64,000 nucleotides of DNA from contig NZ_RWIM01000005.1 of assembly GCF_009764645.1 (NCBI RefSeq), positions 62,001-126,000 on the forward strand, given 5' to 3'. Made by a program: the position numbers and the translations under genes. Below are positions 41,557-50,728 of this stretch, piece after piece. The notes below the pieces were generated by a model, which had not been told where the DNA came from, did no database searches, and was given only the letters and a program-made list of their open reading frames with translations. Numbering within the stretch: the stretch's first letter is position 1; every line of letters begins with the position of its first letter. The stretch is from Pseudomonas sp. PB106 (GTDB taxonomy: Bacteria; Pseudomonadota; Gammaproteobacteria; Pseudomonadales; Pseudomonadaceae).

Positions 41557-44033
41557 AAAGCATTCCCACTCTGCTCATCGCCCTCCTCGCTGTCGCGTGT
41601 GGCGTCATGGCGTTCACGCTCGACAGCTACTCATTGCTGGTGTTTACCCTGTGCGCGCTGGCGACAGTGGTTGGCGTGAGCCTGAATATTCTGATCGGTC
41701 TGAGCGGGCAGATTTCCTTTGGCCATATCGCTTTCTACGCGATCGGTGCCTATGTCTCGGCACTGCTGACTTTGGCGGGTTGGCCGTTGTGGCTGGCCCT
41801 GCCAATAGCGGGCGTGGCGGCCGGTGTGATCGGTGCGCTATTGGCGATTCCCGCCCTGCGGGTCAGCGGCCCGTATCTGGCGATGATCACCATTGCCTTT
41901 GCTTTCGTGGTGCATCACAGCCTGATCGAATGGCGTGATGTCACCGGCGGCTCCAACGGTTTGATGGGCATCCCGATGCCGGAGTTTGCCGGGCTTGACC
42001 CGTCGATGTTCCTCGCCCTGTTGGCCGCCGCGTTGATGATTGGCGCCCTGTTCTTCTTTCAGCGCCTGAGCCACAGCCGTTGGGGCAAAGCCATGCTCGC
42101 GGTGAAAGCCTCGGAAATTGCCGCGCGATCGCTGGGCTTCAATCCGGTGATCAGCAAGACCCTGGCGTTTGCCTTGTCGGCGGCACTGACCGGACTGGCG
42201 GGCGGCTTGCTCGCGCCGCTGCTGATGTTCATCAATCCTGAGTCCTTTCCGTTTTCGCAGTCGATTCTGTTTGTGCTGGCGGTGATTGTCGGTGGCAGCG
42301 GCCGGCTGTTCGGGCCGCTGATTGGCGCGCTGTTGATCGTGCTGGTGCCGGAGTTGCTCTCGGATTTTGCCGAATATCGCTTGCTGATCTTCTCCACGCT
42401 GCTGTTGTTGGTGCTGTGGATTGCACCCAACGGTCTGCTGGGCGCCCTCGCCCGACGCTGGAGCAAACCGGTTCGCTTGCTGCCACCGACGCAGTTCAAT
42501 CAGCAGCGCATTGCCGCGCATCTGCGCAGCCGTGGCCCGAATTCCGGTTTGCGCGTCAGCGATATCGGCATCCGCTTCGGCGGTGTGCAGGCGGCGCAAC
42601 ATGTCAGCCTGGATGCCCCGGCCGGCAGCATCACCAGCATCATCGGCCCTAACGGCGCCGGTAAAACCACTGTGCTCAATATGATCAGTGGTTTCTATGT
42701 GCCGGACAGTGGCCAGATCGAACTGCAACAACCGCTGGCGGGGCTGCCGGCCTGGAAGAGCGCCCGGGCCGGCATTGCTCGCACCTATCAGACGACGTTG
42801 CTGTTCGGCGAAATGTCGGTCATGGACAACCTTCTGGTGGCGATGCAGCAAGGACGCATGGGCTGGCCGTTCAGCCTGTCCACCGCCGAGCAACGCAGCT
42901 TGGCCCTGGATCTACTGGCCTTGGTCGGCTATCGCGGCGAAGTGAATATTGCCGCCGAAGATCTGCCCCACGTTGATCGACGACTGGTGGAAATCGCCCG
43001 CGCACTGGCCACGGCGCCTGCGGTGTTGTTGCTGGATGAGCCGGCGGCGGGTCTCAGTCGTCGTGACACCGACGATCTGGCGTTACTGCTGCGCAAACTG
43101 GCGGATTTTGGTTTGACAGTGATTCTGGTCGAGCACGACATGGCGCTGGTCATGGCGGTGTCCGAACACCTGCTGGTGCTCGACGCCGGCAAGCCGATCG
43201 CCTCGGGGCCGCCGGCGGAAATCCGGCAAAATCCGCAGGTCATCGCGGCGTATCTGGGCGGTACCGAGTATCAAGCCACACCTCGCGCTCAGGCCTGGAA
43301 CGGCAGCCGCGATGCGCGTTTGTACGTGCAGGATCTGGTCATCGATTACGGCGCCTCAGCGGTGGTCGACAAGGTCAACCTGCTGGTCAATCCCGGTGAA
43401 CTGGTGGCGATTCTCGGCGCTAACGGCGCGGGCAAATCGAGCATCCTCCAGTGTCTGGCCGGCCTGCATCGCGCTACCAGCGGCAGCATTGTCCTGGACA
43501 ACGAAAACATTGAACTGGCCAGCGCCAGCAGCATCGCGGCCAAAGGTCTGGCCCTGGTGCCGGAAGGCCGCCAGGTATTTCCTTATCTGAGTGTGCGCGA
43601 CAACCTGTTGCTCGGTGGCTATTCGCGTCGCGAGGCCTTCGATGCCGAGGCTGAAATCGAGGCCATCCTCAAACGCTTTCCACGTCTGCGCGAGCGCATC
43701 GACAACCCGGGAGGCCTGCTTTCCGGGGGCGAACAACAAATGGTCGCCGTGGGCCGTGGCTTGATGGCCAAGCCCAGCATTCTTCTGCTCGACGAGCCGT
43801 CACTGGGTTTGTCGCCCGCGATGATCGGCGAGTTGTACGACGCACTGGCGGCCCTGCGCGACGAGGGCGTGACCATCCTGCTGGTGGATCAAATGGCCAA
43901 CCTCGCGCTGCAAGTGGCGGATCGCGCCTATGTCCTGGAGACCGGGACCATTGTCAAAGCCGCCGGCTCCGCCGAACTGCGCGCCGATAAAGCGTTGGCC
44001 GCCGCTTATCTCGGCGAAGGGGCCAGCGCATGA
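41553..44033 (+). CDS. LivM-LivG-LivF triple fusion (permease plus two ATPases)
   Basis: 826 residues in one frame. Residues 1-310 are a LivM permease (LNILIGLSGQISFGHIAFYA; about ten helices). About 330-565 is a LivG ATPase: Walker A GPNGAGKTT, Walker B VLLLDEPAAGLS, but the ABC signature is degenerate (LPHVDRR in place of an LSGGQ/LPYGxQRR-like motif). About 590-826 is a LivF ATPase with intact GANGAGKSS, LLSGGEQQ and ILLLDEPSLGLS. Normally these are three genes. No frameshift is needed; the linkers are short and polar. It would power import with the LivH protein encoded just before. Confidence 0.9.
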   Translation: MKSIPTLLIALLAVACGVMAFTLDSYSLLVFTLCALATVVGVSLNILIGLSGQISFGHIAFYAIGAYVSALLTLAGWPLWLALPIAGVAAGVIGALLAIPALRVSGPYLAMITIAFAFVVHHSLIEWRDVTGGSNGLMGIPMPEFAGLDPSMFLALLAAALMIGALFFFQRLSHSRWGKAMLAVKASEIAARSLGFNPVISKTLAFALSAALTGLAGGLLAPLLMFINPESFPFSQSILFVLAVIVGGSGRLFGPLIGALLIVLVPELLSDFAEYRLLIFSTLLLLVLWIAPNGLLGALARRWSKPVRLLPPTQFNQQRIAAHLRSRGPNSGLRVSDIGIRFGGVQAAQHVSLDAPAGSITSIIGPNGAGKTTVLNMISGFYVPDSGQIELQQPLAGLPAWKSARAGIARTYQTTLLFGEMSVMDNLLVAMQQGRMGWPFSLSTAEQRSLALDLLALVGYRGEVNIAAEDLPHVDRRLVEIARALATAPAVLLLDEPAAGLSRRDTDDLALLLRKLADFGLTVILVEHDMALVMAVSEHLLVLDAGKPIASGPPAEIRQNPQVIAAYLGGTEYQATPRAQAWNGSRDARLYVQDLVIDYGASAVVDKVNLLVNPGELVAILGANGAGKSSILQCLAGLHRATSGSIVLDNENIELASASSIAAKGLALVPEGRQVFPYLSVRDNLLLGGYSRREAFDAEAEIEAILKRFPRLRERIDNPGGLLSGGEQQMVAVGRGLMAKPSILLLDEPSLGLSPAMIGELYDALAALRDEGVTILLVDQMANLALQVADRAYVLETGTIVKAAGSAELRADKALAAAYLGEGASA

Positions 44034-45256
44034 GCGCTCTGAAAATCATCAATGCGCGGCTGGGCAGTGATCATCGCTTGACTGAGCTTTACGTCGAGAA
44101 CGGCTACTTTGTCGACCGCTTCAGCGCGACCGTCAGCCCTTGGCGAACCCTCGATCTGCAAGGCCGGTTGATCCTGCCGGGGCTGGTCGAAACCCATATC
44201 CATCTGGACAAGGCCTGCATCATGCAGCGCTGCCATCTGCAGGAAGGCACGCTGGCCGAAGCCGTCGCGCAAACCCGCGCGGCGAAAGCCGAGTTCACCG
44301 AAGACGATGTCTATCAGCGCGGTGCGCAGGTCCTGGACAAGGCGATCGTGCAAGGCACGACGCACATGCGCACCCATGTTGAACTTGACCCGCAGATTGG
44401 CCTGACGGGATTCAACGCCATTCGCCGTTTGCAGGCGGATTACGCCTGGGCCATCAGCCTGGAAATCTGTGTGTTTCCGCAGGAGGGCCTGCTGAACAAT
44501 CCGGGGACTGAAGCGCTGCTCTGCCAGGCGCTGGAAAGCGGCGCCAGCGTGCTTGGTGGCTGCCCCTACATGGACAGCGACCCGCATGGGCAGATCCAGC
44601 GCCTGTTCGAACTGGCGGTGCGCTACGACTGCGACCTGGATCTGCACCTGGATTTCGACCTGAACAGTGAAGGCATGACGGTCATGGAGGTGGCGCGCTG
44701 CACGCAACTGCACGGCTGGGGCGGACGGGTCACAATCGGCCACGCGACCAAACTCTCGGCGTTGCCCAAGGAGCCACTGACGGTGCTTGCCCTGCATCTG
44801 GCCAAGGCCGGCGTACAGGTCACCTGTCTGCCCAGCACCGATCTGTTCCTGATGGGCCGCGAGTCATTTCACAACAAACCCCGAGGGCTGGCGCCGCTGG
44901 CGCATCTGCACGCGTGCGGCGTGAGGTGTTCGGTCTCGACCAACAACATCGGCAATCCCTTCACGCCGTATGGCGATGCGTCGTTGATCCGCCAGGCCAA
45001 CCTGTTCGCCAACGTCAGCCAGATGGGTACGGTGGCGCAATTGCTGCAATGCCTGGCGTGGGTGTCCAGCGAGTCGGCCGCCCTGCTCAGACTGAAGGAT
45101 TACGGTGTGCGCCCAGGTTGCCGCGCCGATTTCATTGTGTTCGACGCGCCTTCGCCGGCGGCGGTGATCGCCGAAATAAGCGCACCGCTAATGGGCTTCA
45201 AGGGCGGACGCCAGACGTTTAGCCGGCCGGCGGCAACGTTGCTGAAAGCGACTTAA
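44030..45256 (+). CDS. Cytosine-deaminase-like amidohydrolase
   Basis: 408 residues of the amidohydrolase superfamily, nearest to the cytosine deaminase/AtzC branch. H56 and H58 in VETHIHLDK are metal ligands; a third His is in LDLHLDFDL and a fourth in TIGHATKLSAL. The position of the usual ligand Asp (GHDD in CodA) reads STNN, N305, followed by PFTPYGDASL that otherwise aligns. The gene overlaps the transporter by ATGA, so the imported compound is probably its substrate: a cyclic amide, N-heterocycle or amide. It meets the GntR gene tail to tail with a four-base overlap. Confidence 0.87.
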   Translation: MSALKIINARLGSDHRLTELYVENGYFVDRFSATVSPWRTLDLQGRLILPGLVETHIHLDKACIMQRCHLQEGTLAEAVAQTRAAKAEFTEDDVYQRGAQVLDKAIVQGTTHMRTHVELDPQIGLTGFNAIRRLQADYAWAISLEICVFPQEGLLNNPGTEALLCQALESGASVLGGCPYMDSDPHGQIQRLFELAVRYDCDLDLHLDFDLNSEGMTVMEVARCTQLHGWGGRVTIGHATKLSALPKEPLTVLALHLAKAGVQVTCLPSTDLFLMGRESFHNKPRGLAPLAHLHACGVRCSVSTNNIGNPFTPYGDASLIRQANLFANVSQMGTVAQLLQCLAWVSSESAALLRLKDYGVRPGCRADFIVFDAPSPAAVIAEISAPLMGFKGGRQTFSRPAATLLKAT

Positions 45257-45945
45257 TCAATCAATGCCTGCTTGAGGTTGAACTCGGCAGGCACACTTTC
45301 ATCCAGCGCCAACTGCGCTTCCAGCTCATCCAGATGCTCGATCATGACCGCGACGGCTTTTTCGTTATCGCCGTTTTCCAGCGCGGTGATGATTTCCTGG
45401 TGTTCATCGGAAGCGCAGGACGGCACGTCGTTGCGCTGATACAGCGCGACGATCAATGAACTGCGCACCATCAGGTTGGCGAGGATGTCGCTGAGCACGG
45501 CATTGCCACTGATCTCGCTAAGCAGCAGATGAAACTCGCTGAGTTCACGGACGATGGCCCGTCGATCGGTGTCATTGGTGGCTTTGCGTTCGTTCTTCAT
45601 GTGGTTGGCAATGCGCTGGCGTTGCTTGCGCATGGTTGCCGGCGTGATGCCCTCGACAATCGCCCGTTCGATGGCGCGGCGTGCACTGAAGATATCCCGC
45701 GCCTCCCGAGCCGTCGGCTGAGCAACCATCGCGCCGCGATTGGCTTCGATGGTCACCACTTTTTGCATCGCCAGACGCTGCAACGCCACCTGCACATGGT
45801 TGCGGTTGGCTTGCAGGGTTTCGACAATTTGCGCTTCGATCAGGCGAGTGCCCGGCGGCAGGCGATGCTGGGCGATAGCGCTGAACAGCGCATCGACGAT
45901 GCGTTGCACTTCAAGCTGTTTGGCGGTGACAGTGCTCAAGCCCAT
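45253..45945 (-). CDS. GntR-family regulator with FCD domain
   Basis: 230 residues. The N-terminal winged helix (LPPGTRLIEAQIVETLQANRNHVQVALQRLAMQ) is followed by the all-helical FCD domain from about 75 (ARDIFSARRAIERAIVEG) that binds acids through a metal site. A GAGGTAAGG site leads into the ATG at 45945; a frame extension to 46002 lacks one. It lies downstream of the gamma-glutamyltransferase gene on the same strand and faces the ABC operon. The GCTAGC palindromes ahead of both units are the likely operators. Confidence 0.88.
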   Translation of the reverse strand: MGLSTVTAKQLEVQRIVDALFSAIAQHRLPPGTRLIEAQIVETLQANRNHVQVALQRLAMQKVVTIEANRGAMVAQPTAREARDIFSARRAIERAIVEGITPATMRKQRQRIANHMKNERKATNDTDRRAIVRELSEFHLLLSEISGNAVLSDILANLMVRSSLIVALYQRNDVPSCASDEHQEIITALENGDNEKAVAVMIEHLDELEAQLALDESVPAEFNLKQALID

Positions 45946-46055
45946 CCTTACCTCTGTTGTCCAGAAAGCCTGCCAATCCACACAGCTGCGGTTGGCGGGC
46001 AATGGCCGGCATTATCCGCCAGCCGCCGGAGCCCGGCAAATGCGCGCAGCCAGGC

Positions 46056-47627
46056 TCAGTCTGGCTGACCCAGCCCTGTGCCCTCGCCCCGAGGATCATG
46101 CATGGCGCTGCGTTGACCTCCGGCATCAATGGCGATGATGCCGGCGTGGCCGGTCATGGGACTGCGCACCGGAATGATCTCCACCGCATGCCCGAGCATG
46201 CCGAGGCCTTCAATGGTGGTGGCGCTCATATCGCCTTCGAGTTTGAGATTGTCCGTGCTGTCGAAAAAGCTGCGCCCCAACAGAAAGCGCGGGGTCAGCA
46301 GCGCCTGGTCAATGGGCTGCTGGAAGTCGATCAGTTGGGTCGCCAGAACCATTTGTGTCTGCGGCTGGCCATCGCCGCCCTGGGTGCCGAAGAACCAGCG
46401 GCGGCCATCATCCGCCAGATAGCAGGACGGATTGAGCGTGTGCGCCGGACGCTTGCCGGGGGCCCAGCCGTTGACGTGTGCGGGGTTAGCGTTGAACCCC
46501 GCCGCGCGGTTCTGCCACAACACACCGGTGTCGCCGAGCATGCAGCCCGAACCGAAGTCATGGAACAGGCTCTGGATCAGGCAGGCCGTCCGCCCTTGAG
46601 CATCGGTTGCGGCCATCCACACGGTATCGGCGGGCCGTCCCGGCTCGTTCCACGGCGCGGCACGTTGATCGTCGATGGCATCGGCACACGCTTGAATCTG
46701 CACGTCCTCCAGACTGGCGGCAAAATCCCACGTTTGGCTCAGCGGATCGCACAGTTGCGCATTGCGTCGCAGCAGGCCCTGTTTGATGGCTTCGACCAGA
46801 TAGTGATAGTAAAGCGCGCTGCCATTGCCGACGTCCGCCAGCGGCTTGTGTTGCAGCGCGGCCATGGCCTGCAGCGTGTACAAACCTTGGGATGGCGGCG
46901 CGACGTTGTAGAGTCGGCCCTCGCGATAACGGACCGAAATCGGTGCGACTTCCGGCGCTCGGGTCGCCGCCAGATCGGCCGCCGTCAAGCCGCAGCCCAA
47001 GCGATCAAAGGCTGCCCCGAAAGCCTCGGCCAATTCGCCTTGATAGAAATCTTCGACGCCATGTCTGGCCAGATGCCGCAGGGTGTTGGCCAGTTCGGGC
47101 TGGCGCAGGTTATCGCCCTCGCGCAGCCACTGCCCATCGCGTTTGCACAGCCGATGCAGGTCCGGCAACTGCTCGATCAGCGGGCGCCGCAGGGTTTGCC
47201 AGAACAATTGCGATCGCGAAACCTCGATGCCGGCATCGGCCACGTTCGCGGCGTCTGTTAACAGATCAGACCAACCGAGTCGTGAGCCCCACTCGTGACG
47301 ACTGATGTTGGCGGCGGTCTGCCAACTCGCCAGCGCGCCTGCTGTGCTGGCCACCGACGCCGGGCCGCGCACGGTAATGGCTCCGCCCTCCGGCAAACGT
47401 TGCCCGGCCTGGCCAATCCCCACGATGGTGCGCACCTGCTTGTCGTGGATCATCCATAGGGCATCGCCGCCCAGCCCGGTCATGTGCGGAAACACCGCAG
47501 CAAGTATGGCACTGGCCGCGAGCATGGCATCGATGGCCGTGCCGCCCGCTTCAAGAATCCGCAGGCCGGCGGCGCTGGCTTCGGCATGAGGCGTACAGAT
47601 CACCGCACGGCTGGAGGTTGCGATCAT
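46056..47627 (-). CDS. Gamma-glutamyltransferase-family protein
   Basis: 523 residues of the Ntn-hydrolase GGT family. ATSSRAVICTPHAEASAAGL and LEAGGTAIDAMLAASAIL mark the large subunit; DTVWMAATDAQGR holds T335, which should become the N-terminal nucleophile after self-cleavage; GTQGGDGQPQTQ and HTLNPSCYLADDG are small-subunit motifs. There is no signal peptide, unlike periplasmic GGT, so it is probably cytosolic. It may cut or transfer gamma-glutamyl groups or an analogous amide of the compound imported by the nearby ABC system. GCTAGC palindromes lie 18-49 bases upstream. Confidence 0.88.
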   Translation of the reverse strand: MIATSSRAVICTPHAEASAAGLRILEAGGTAIDAMLAASAILAAVFPHMTGLGGDALWMIHDKQVRTIVGIGQAGQRLPEGGAITVRGPASVASTAGALASWQTAANISRHEWGSRLGWSDLLTDAANVADAGIEVSRSQLFWQTLRRPLIEQLPDLHRLCKRDGQWLREGDNLRQPELANTLRHLARHGVEDFYQGELAEAFGAAFDRLGCGLTAADLAATRAPEVAPISVRYREGRLYNVAPPSQGLYTLQAMAALQHKPLADVGNGSALYYHYLVEAIKQGLLRRNAQLCDPLSQTWDFAASLEDVQIQACADAIDDQRAAPWNEPGRPADTVWMAATDAQGRTACLIQSLFHDFGSGCMLGDTGVLWQNRAAGFNANPAHVNGWAPGKRPAHTLNPSCYLADDGRRWFFGTQGGDGQPQTQMVLATQLIDFQQPIDQALLTPRFLLGRSFFDSTDNLKLEGDMSATTIEGLGMLGHAVEIIPVRSPMTGHAGIIAIDAGGQRSAMHDPRGEGTGLGQPD

Positions 47628-47644
47628 GGTTGCAGGCTCTCTCT

Positions 47645-47676
47645 TTGCTAGCTATCGGAATAGGTTTTGTTAGCAA
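47645..47676. promoter_or_regulatory. Paired operator, GCTAGC-type palindromes
   Basis: TTGCTAGCTA at 47645-47654 and TTGTTAGCAA at 47667-47676, 22 bases apart, upstream of the leftward transferase gene. Same motif and spacing as at 39444-39474, so one regulator, most simply the GntR protein, may control both. Confidence 0.6.
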
Positions 47677-47702
47677 AGCAAGATGTATGCCCTCAGGAGC
47701 GG

Positions 47703-48818
47703 TCAGTGCTGTTCTTCGGTGATGTCCACAAGCGGAATCGGCTCGATTGCCCAAGCGCGGATTTGACGCCGTTCAGGGCTGGGCACCGCGCACGCCTTGC
47801 GTCCGGTGAAAGTTCGCGCAAGACGCTCTTCATCGATGCGCCAGCCGCGCTGTTCCAGTGCCTGCACGTCTTTGCGAAAGGCGATCTGCAGTGCGTCGGA
47901 TTTCAACGAAACCTCCTGCTGAAAGGAGTCCGGCACGCGCTCGGGCCGCACGTTTTTAAGCACGGCGTGGTCTTGTTCGAAGATGCGGATATTGCTGGCA
48001 ATGAACCGGCGATCCAGCAGTCGCGAGCGTAGAAAGGTTCTGCCCATCATCCACCAGGTTCGCGTGCGGTTAGCGTCAATCGGCACGTGAGCCGAGACGA
48101 TGTGGATTCGCCAGCCGTTCGGTAACTGCAGCTCCAGCGTTGTACTCGGCCCGGACAAATGAAACCCCGGAACGGTGACCACACTGACAAACTCGGTGGA
48201 TGACTTGCGCCGCAGCAGCCCTTTGCGCGCGGGCCTACGCATGATCATCTGTGCGCTGCCGCTCCACGCATCGCTGTCGACTTCGAATGATTCAATCTCG
48301 GGATGATCCGGGTCGCCGAAGGTAGAGCCATGCACAAACGGTGCGTGGGCGAAGTCGAGGCCGTTTTCGATGATCCGGTCCCAACTGGCCTGCCAATCGA
48401 AATGACCGGATACCACCCGGATGGCGGGATCGTCGATCCAGTCGAGCACGGGCAGTGGCGGACGCTCGGCTTCAGGCAGATCACCCAGGAAAGCCCAGAT
48501 CCAACCGTAGCGTTCCTGTGTCGGATAGGCATCGACGCGGGCCTTTGCCGGAATCCGCAGATCGGGCTGCGCCGGTATCTGCGTACACACGCCATCCCCG
48601 CCAAAGCGCCAGCCGTGATAAGGACACTGCACACTGTTGCCGACCTTGCGGCCGGCAGACAACGAGCCGCCGCGATGCACGCAAACATCCGACAGCACGT
48701 GAGCGACGCCGGCCTCGTCGCGGAACGCTACGAAAGGCTGTCCGAGCAAGCGAACCGGCATCAGTCCGTCAGTCAGCTGCGACGATGGGGAAACGACATA
48801 CCAGAGGTTGGTGAGCAT
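47703..48818 (-). CDS. Rieske oxygenase, VanA-like
   Basis: 371 residues. Rieske ligands: DVCVHRGGSL and CPYHGWRF; iron site ENGLDFAHAPFVHG with Asp, His, His. This branch contains VanA, caffeine demethylase and carnitine-type oxygenases. There is no reductase gene beside it. The ATG at 48818 is preferred to a TTG at 48854; neither has a strong ribosome site. It lies on the same strand as, and upstream of, the transferase, whose operators sit in the 75-base gap between them, so it may be separately expressed. Substrate not determinable. Confidence 0.87.
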   Translation of the reverse strand: MLTNLWYVVSPSSQLTDGLMPVRLLGQPFVAFRDEAGVAHVLSDVCVHRGGSLSAGRKVGNSVQCPYHGWRFGGDGVCTQIPAQPDLRIPAKARVDAYPTQERYGWIWAFLGDLPEAERPPLPVLDWIDDPAIRVVSGHFDWQASWDRIIENGLDFAHAPFVHGSTFGDPDHPEIESFEVDSDAWSGSAQMIMRRPARKGLLRRKSSTEFVSVVTVPGFHLSGPSTTLELQLPNGWRIHIVSAHVPIDANRTRTWWMMGRTFLRSRLLDRRFIASNIRIFEQDHAVLKNVRPERVPDSFQQEVSLKSDALQIAFRKDVQALEQRGWRIDEERLARTFTGRKACAVPSPERRQIRAWAIEPIPLVDITEEQH

Positions 48819-48934
48819 GGGCAGCGTGGGATCCGTCAGGGTTTTACAGGGCAATAAAAGGGTTCATGGTTGACGGTGTTCAGCGGTGAGTCGTTCCTCT
48901 TTGCACCTCGCGGTGTTGCCGCTGTCACACCACG

Positions 48935-49414
48935 ATGAAGAGAAGTTCTGATGTGCCGGGCCCTCAGCAACAGCCATCGCGTCGGACTGCGTTTTTCGCA
49001 GATACCGCGGCGCTGATTGTGTTTTTCACCACCACTGGCGTGATCAATGAACGGTTCATCGCTGGCATGACCTGGGATCAGGTCCTGCATGCACGCCTTT
49101 TGGGCGCGGTGCTGATGATACCGGTCGCGCGACCTTACGGCCTATGGCGGGATTGGGTGATGACGCGAGCCAGCGAGAGTCGCATGTCGAGGTTGCTCTG
49201 GGACAGCATGGCTCTGGTCAGTTTCCAGGTGCCTATTTACGCCGCAATCATTGCTTTCAGTGGCGCTTCCGGCGCCGGTCTGGTGCGCGGCACGCTGGGC
49301 GCGACCGTGATGATGCTCGTTCTGGGCCGACCTTATGGCGCGTTTCTCAACGGCGTACGCAAGCTGTTTGGCCTGCCTCCGGGCGGGGACAGACCGATGT
49401 CGTTGAAGGGATGA
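48935..49414 (+). CDS. alaE: L-alanine exporter AlaE
   Basis: 159 residues with four predicted helices. AFFADTAALIVFFTTTGVIN, ARLLGAVLMIPVARPYGLWRD and GATVMMLVLGRPYGAF fit the AlaE family (149 residues in E. coli), including the repeated RPYG motif. AlaE exports excess L-alanine from the inner membrane. It is divergent to the Rieske oxygenase and shows no clear operon partner. Confidence 0.82.
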   Translation: MKRSSDVPGPQQQPSRRTAFFADTAALIVFFTTTGVINERFIAGMTWDQVLHARLLGAVLMIPVARPYGLWRDWVMTRASESRMSRLLWDSMALVSFQVPIYAAIIAFSGASGAGLVRGTLGATVMMLVLGRPYGAFLNGVRKLFGLPPGGDRPMSLKG

Positions 49415-49511
49415 CCTGTTCGCTGCGGGTGGCGACTACCTTTCCTCCATTGCATTGAACCCTGATGAATCCCTGTTCTCTATCGCAAAACCACTAAAGG
49501 AGGGATTCACC

Positions 49512-49973
49512 ATGATTGCCCCTGCAACCGGTATGAAACCGGGTGAGCGTTACAGCATTGAAAGCGTGGAGCGCGCGCCACAGTTTCCGGGCTTTTTCCT
49601 CGACGGAAAATATTATCTGGGTCCCGAGTTGCAGACCGCTGTCGGCTGGCTCGAAGGACAGAGTTTCTTGTATGACCAGCTCGATCCGAATGGTGAACCG
49701 GTTTATCCGGGCAGAGTCGTCGGGACGATCACCGGGTTGACCCTGGAGTTGGCCGATGGCCTGCGCTTGGGCATCGAAGCCGTGCCCTACGAAGACTCAA
49801 CCGTTACGCCGCCTCGGCCGCTGGTTGAAACGATCGCTTTAATCCCACCGACGGCGAGACCGCAACGGCTGCGTCCGCCAATGCAACCTTCTGCGCTGCT
49901 GGTCGCAGGTGCCGCGACGCTGGTGGGCCTGTGTTTGCTGGCGATCAATCGGTCGTTCGGCCGAGGTCGGTAA
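49512..49973 (+). CDS. Hypothetical protein with C-terminal membrane anchor
   Basis: 153 residues from an ATG with a very strong AAGGAGGG site. Residues 1-115 are soluble and include GFFLDGKYYLGPELQTAVGW; about 128-146 form one membrane helix (ALLVAGAATLVGLCLLAI) followed by a basic tail, so the protein is probably tail-anchored with the main part in the cytosol. I do not recognise a family. It lies between alaE and a converging kinase-like gene. Confidence 0.7.
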   Translation: MIAPATGMKPGERYSIESVERAPQFPGFFLDGKYYLGPELQTAVGWLEGQSFLYDQLDPNGEPVYPGRVVGTITGLTLELADGLRLGIEAVPYEDSTVTPPRPLVETIALIPPTARPQRLRPPMQPSALLVAGAATLVGLCLLAINRSFGRGR

Positions 49974-49988
49974 TCTGAAGTTGAACAC

Positions 49989-50600
49989 TCAGCCAAGGAC
50001 TTTATAAATCTCCGCGACCACCTGCGTCGTTGCCGCTTCGATCGTTCCTTCGTTGCGGCATAAAACCCAGCCCTGATCGGCAACCGCTTGCTCGAACATC
50101 TCGCTACATGCGACATGCTCTGCGTGTTTCTGGATCACCGTGCCGCCCAGTCCCCGCGAGCGTGCCGTGGCCCGCGCCCAGGAAATATCCGGCGCGGTAA
50201 CGACCCCGACATGCAGATCCGGCACCTGCACGCCTCGCTCCAGATTCATCTGGAGGATCTCGGCAAAGGGCACGGTGTGGCGAAACGCGGCCTCCGACGG
50301 GTACCAGCGATCAATCAGGATAATGCTGTCCGACGGTTGTTTCGGCAGCACATGTTGGGAGATCCAGCGACGGCTATCGGCAAAGCGCTGACACACCGCC
50401 CACTCCAGATCCTGGGAAGGATGTCGGGCGAGCTGGTTGACGAGGGCCATGGTTTCGCCCCGGTTGGGATCGCTTTTTCGCTCGCACAGCCGGATGACTT
50501 TATGCTGATCTGCTCGCAGTGCTGCCGTGATGGCTTCCAATAGCGTGGTTTTGCCGGTGCCTTTCGGCCCATCCAGGGAGATAAACAGCGGGAGATTCAT
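49989..50600 (-). CDS. Thymidylate-kinase-like P-loop protein
   Basis: 203 residues. FISLDGPKGTGKTTLLEAI is a P-loop of the dTMP kinase type, followed by LIDRWYPSEAAF, the DR[YW] motif that binds the nucleotide base. The lid is short. Length is near that of Tmk (about 210), but the sequence is divergent, so it is a paralogue and probably not the essential enzyme. The ATG at 50600 lies 128 bases from the divergent aminotransferase gene. Confidence 0.78.
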   Translation of the reverse strand: MNLPLFISLDGPKGTGKTTLLEAITAALRADQHKVIRLCERKSDPNRGETMALVNQLARHPSQDLEWAVCQRFADSRRWISQHVLPKQPSDSIILIDRWYPSEAAFRHTVPFAEILQMNLERGVQVPDLHVGVVTAPDISWARATARSRGLGGTVIQKHAEHVACSEMFEQAVADQGWVLCRNEGTIEAATTQVVAEIYKVLG

Positions 50601-50728
50601 GGTTTGCGCAACGATTGAGACATTGGTGAGCACTCTACCCGCATTTTTGTTATTCAATGAGCCCATCCCTGCCCTTTGCCTACACTTGCTTGCCAATAAT
50701 CTTCAGATCTCTGCCAAAGGAGTCATCC

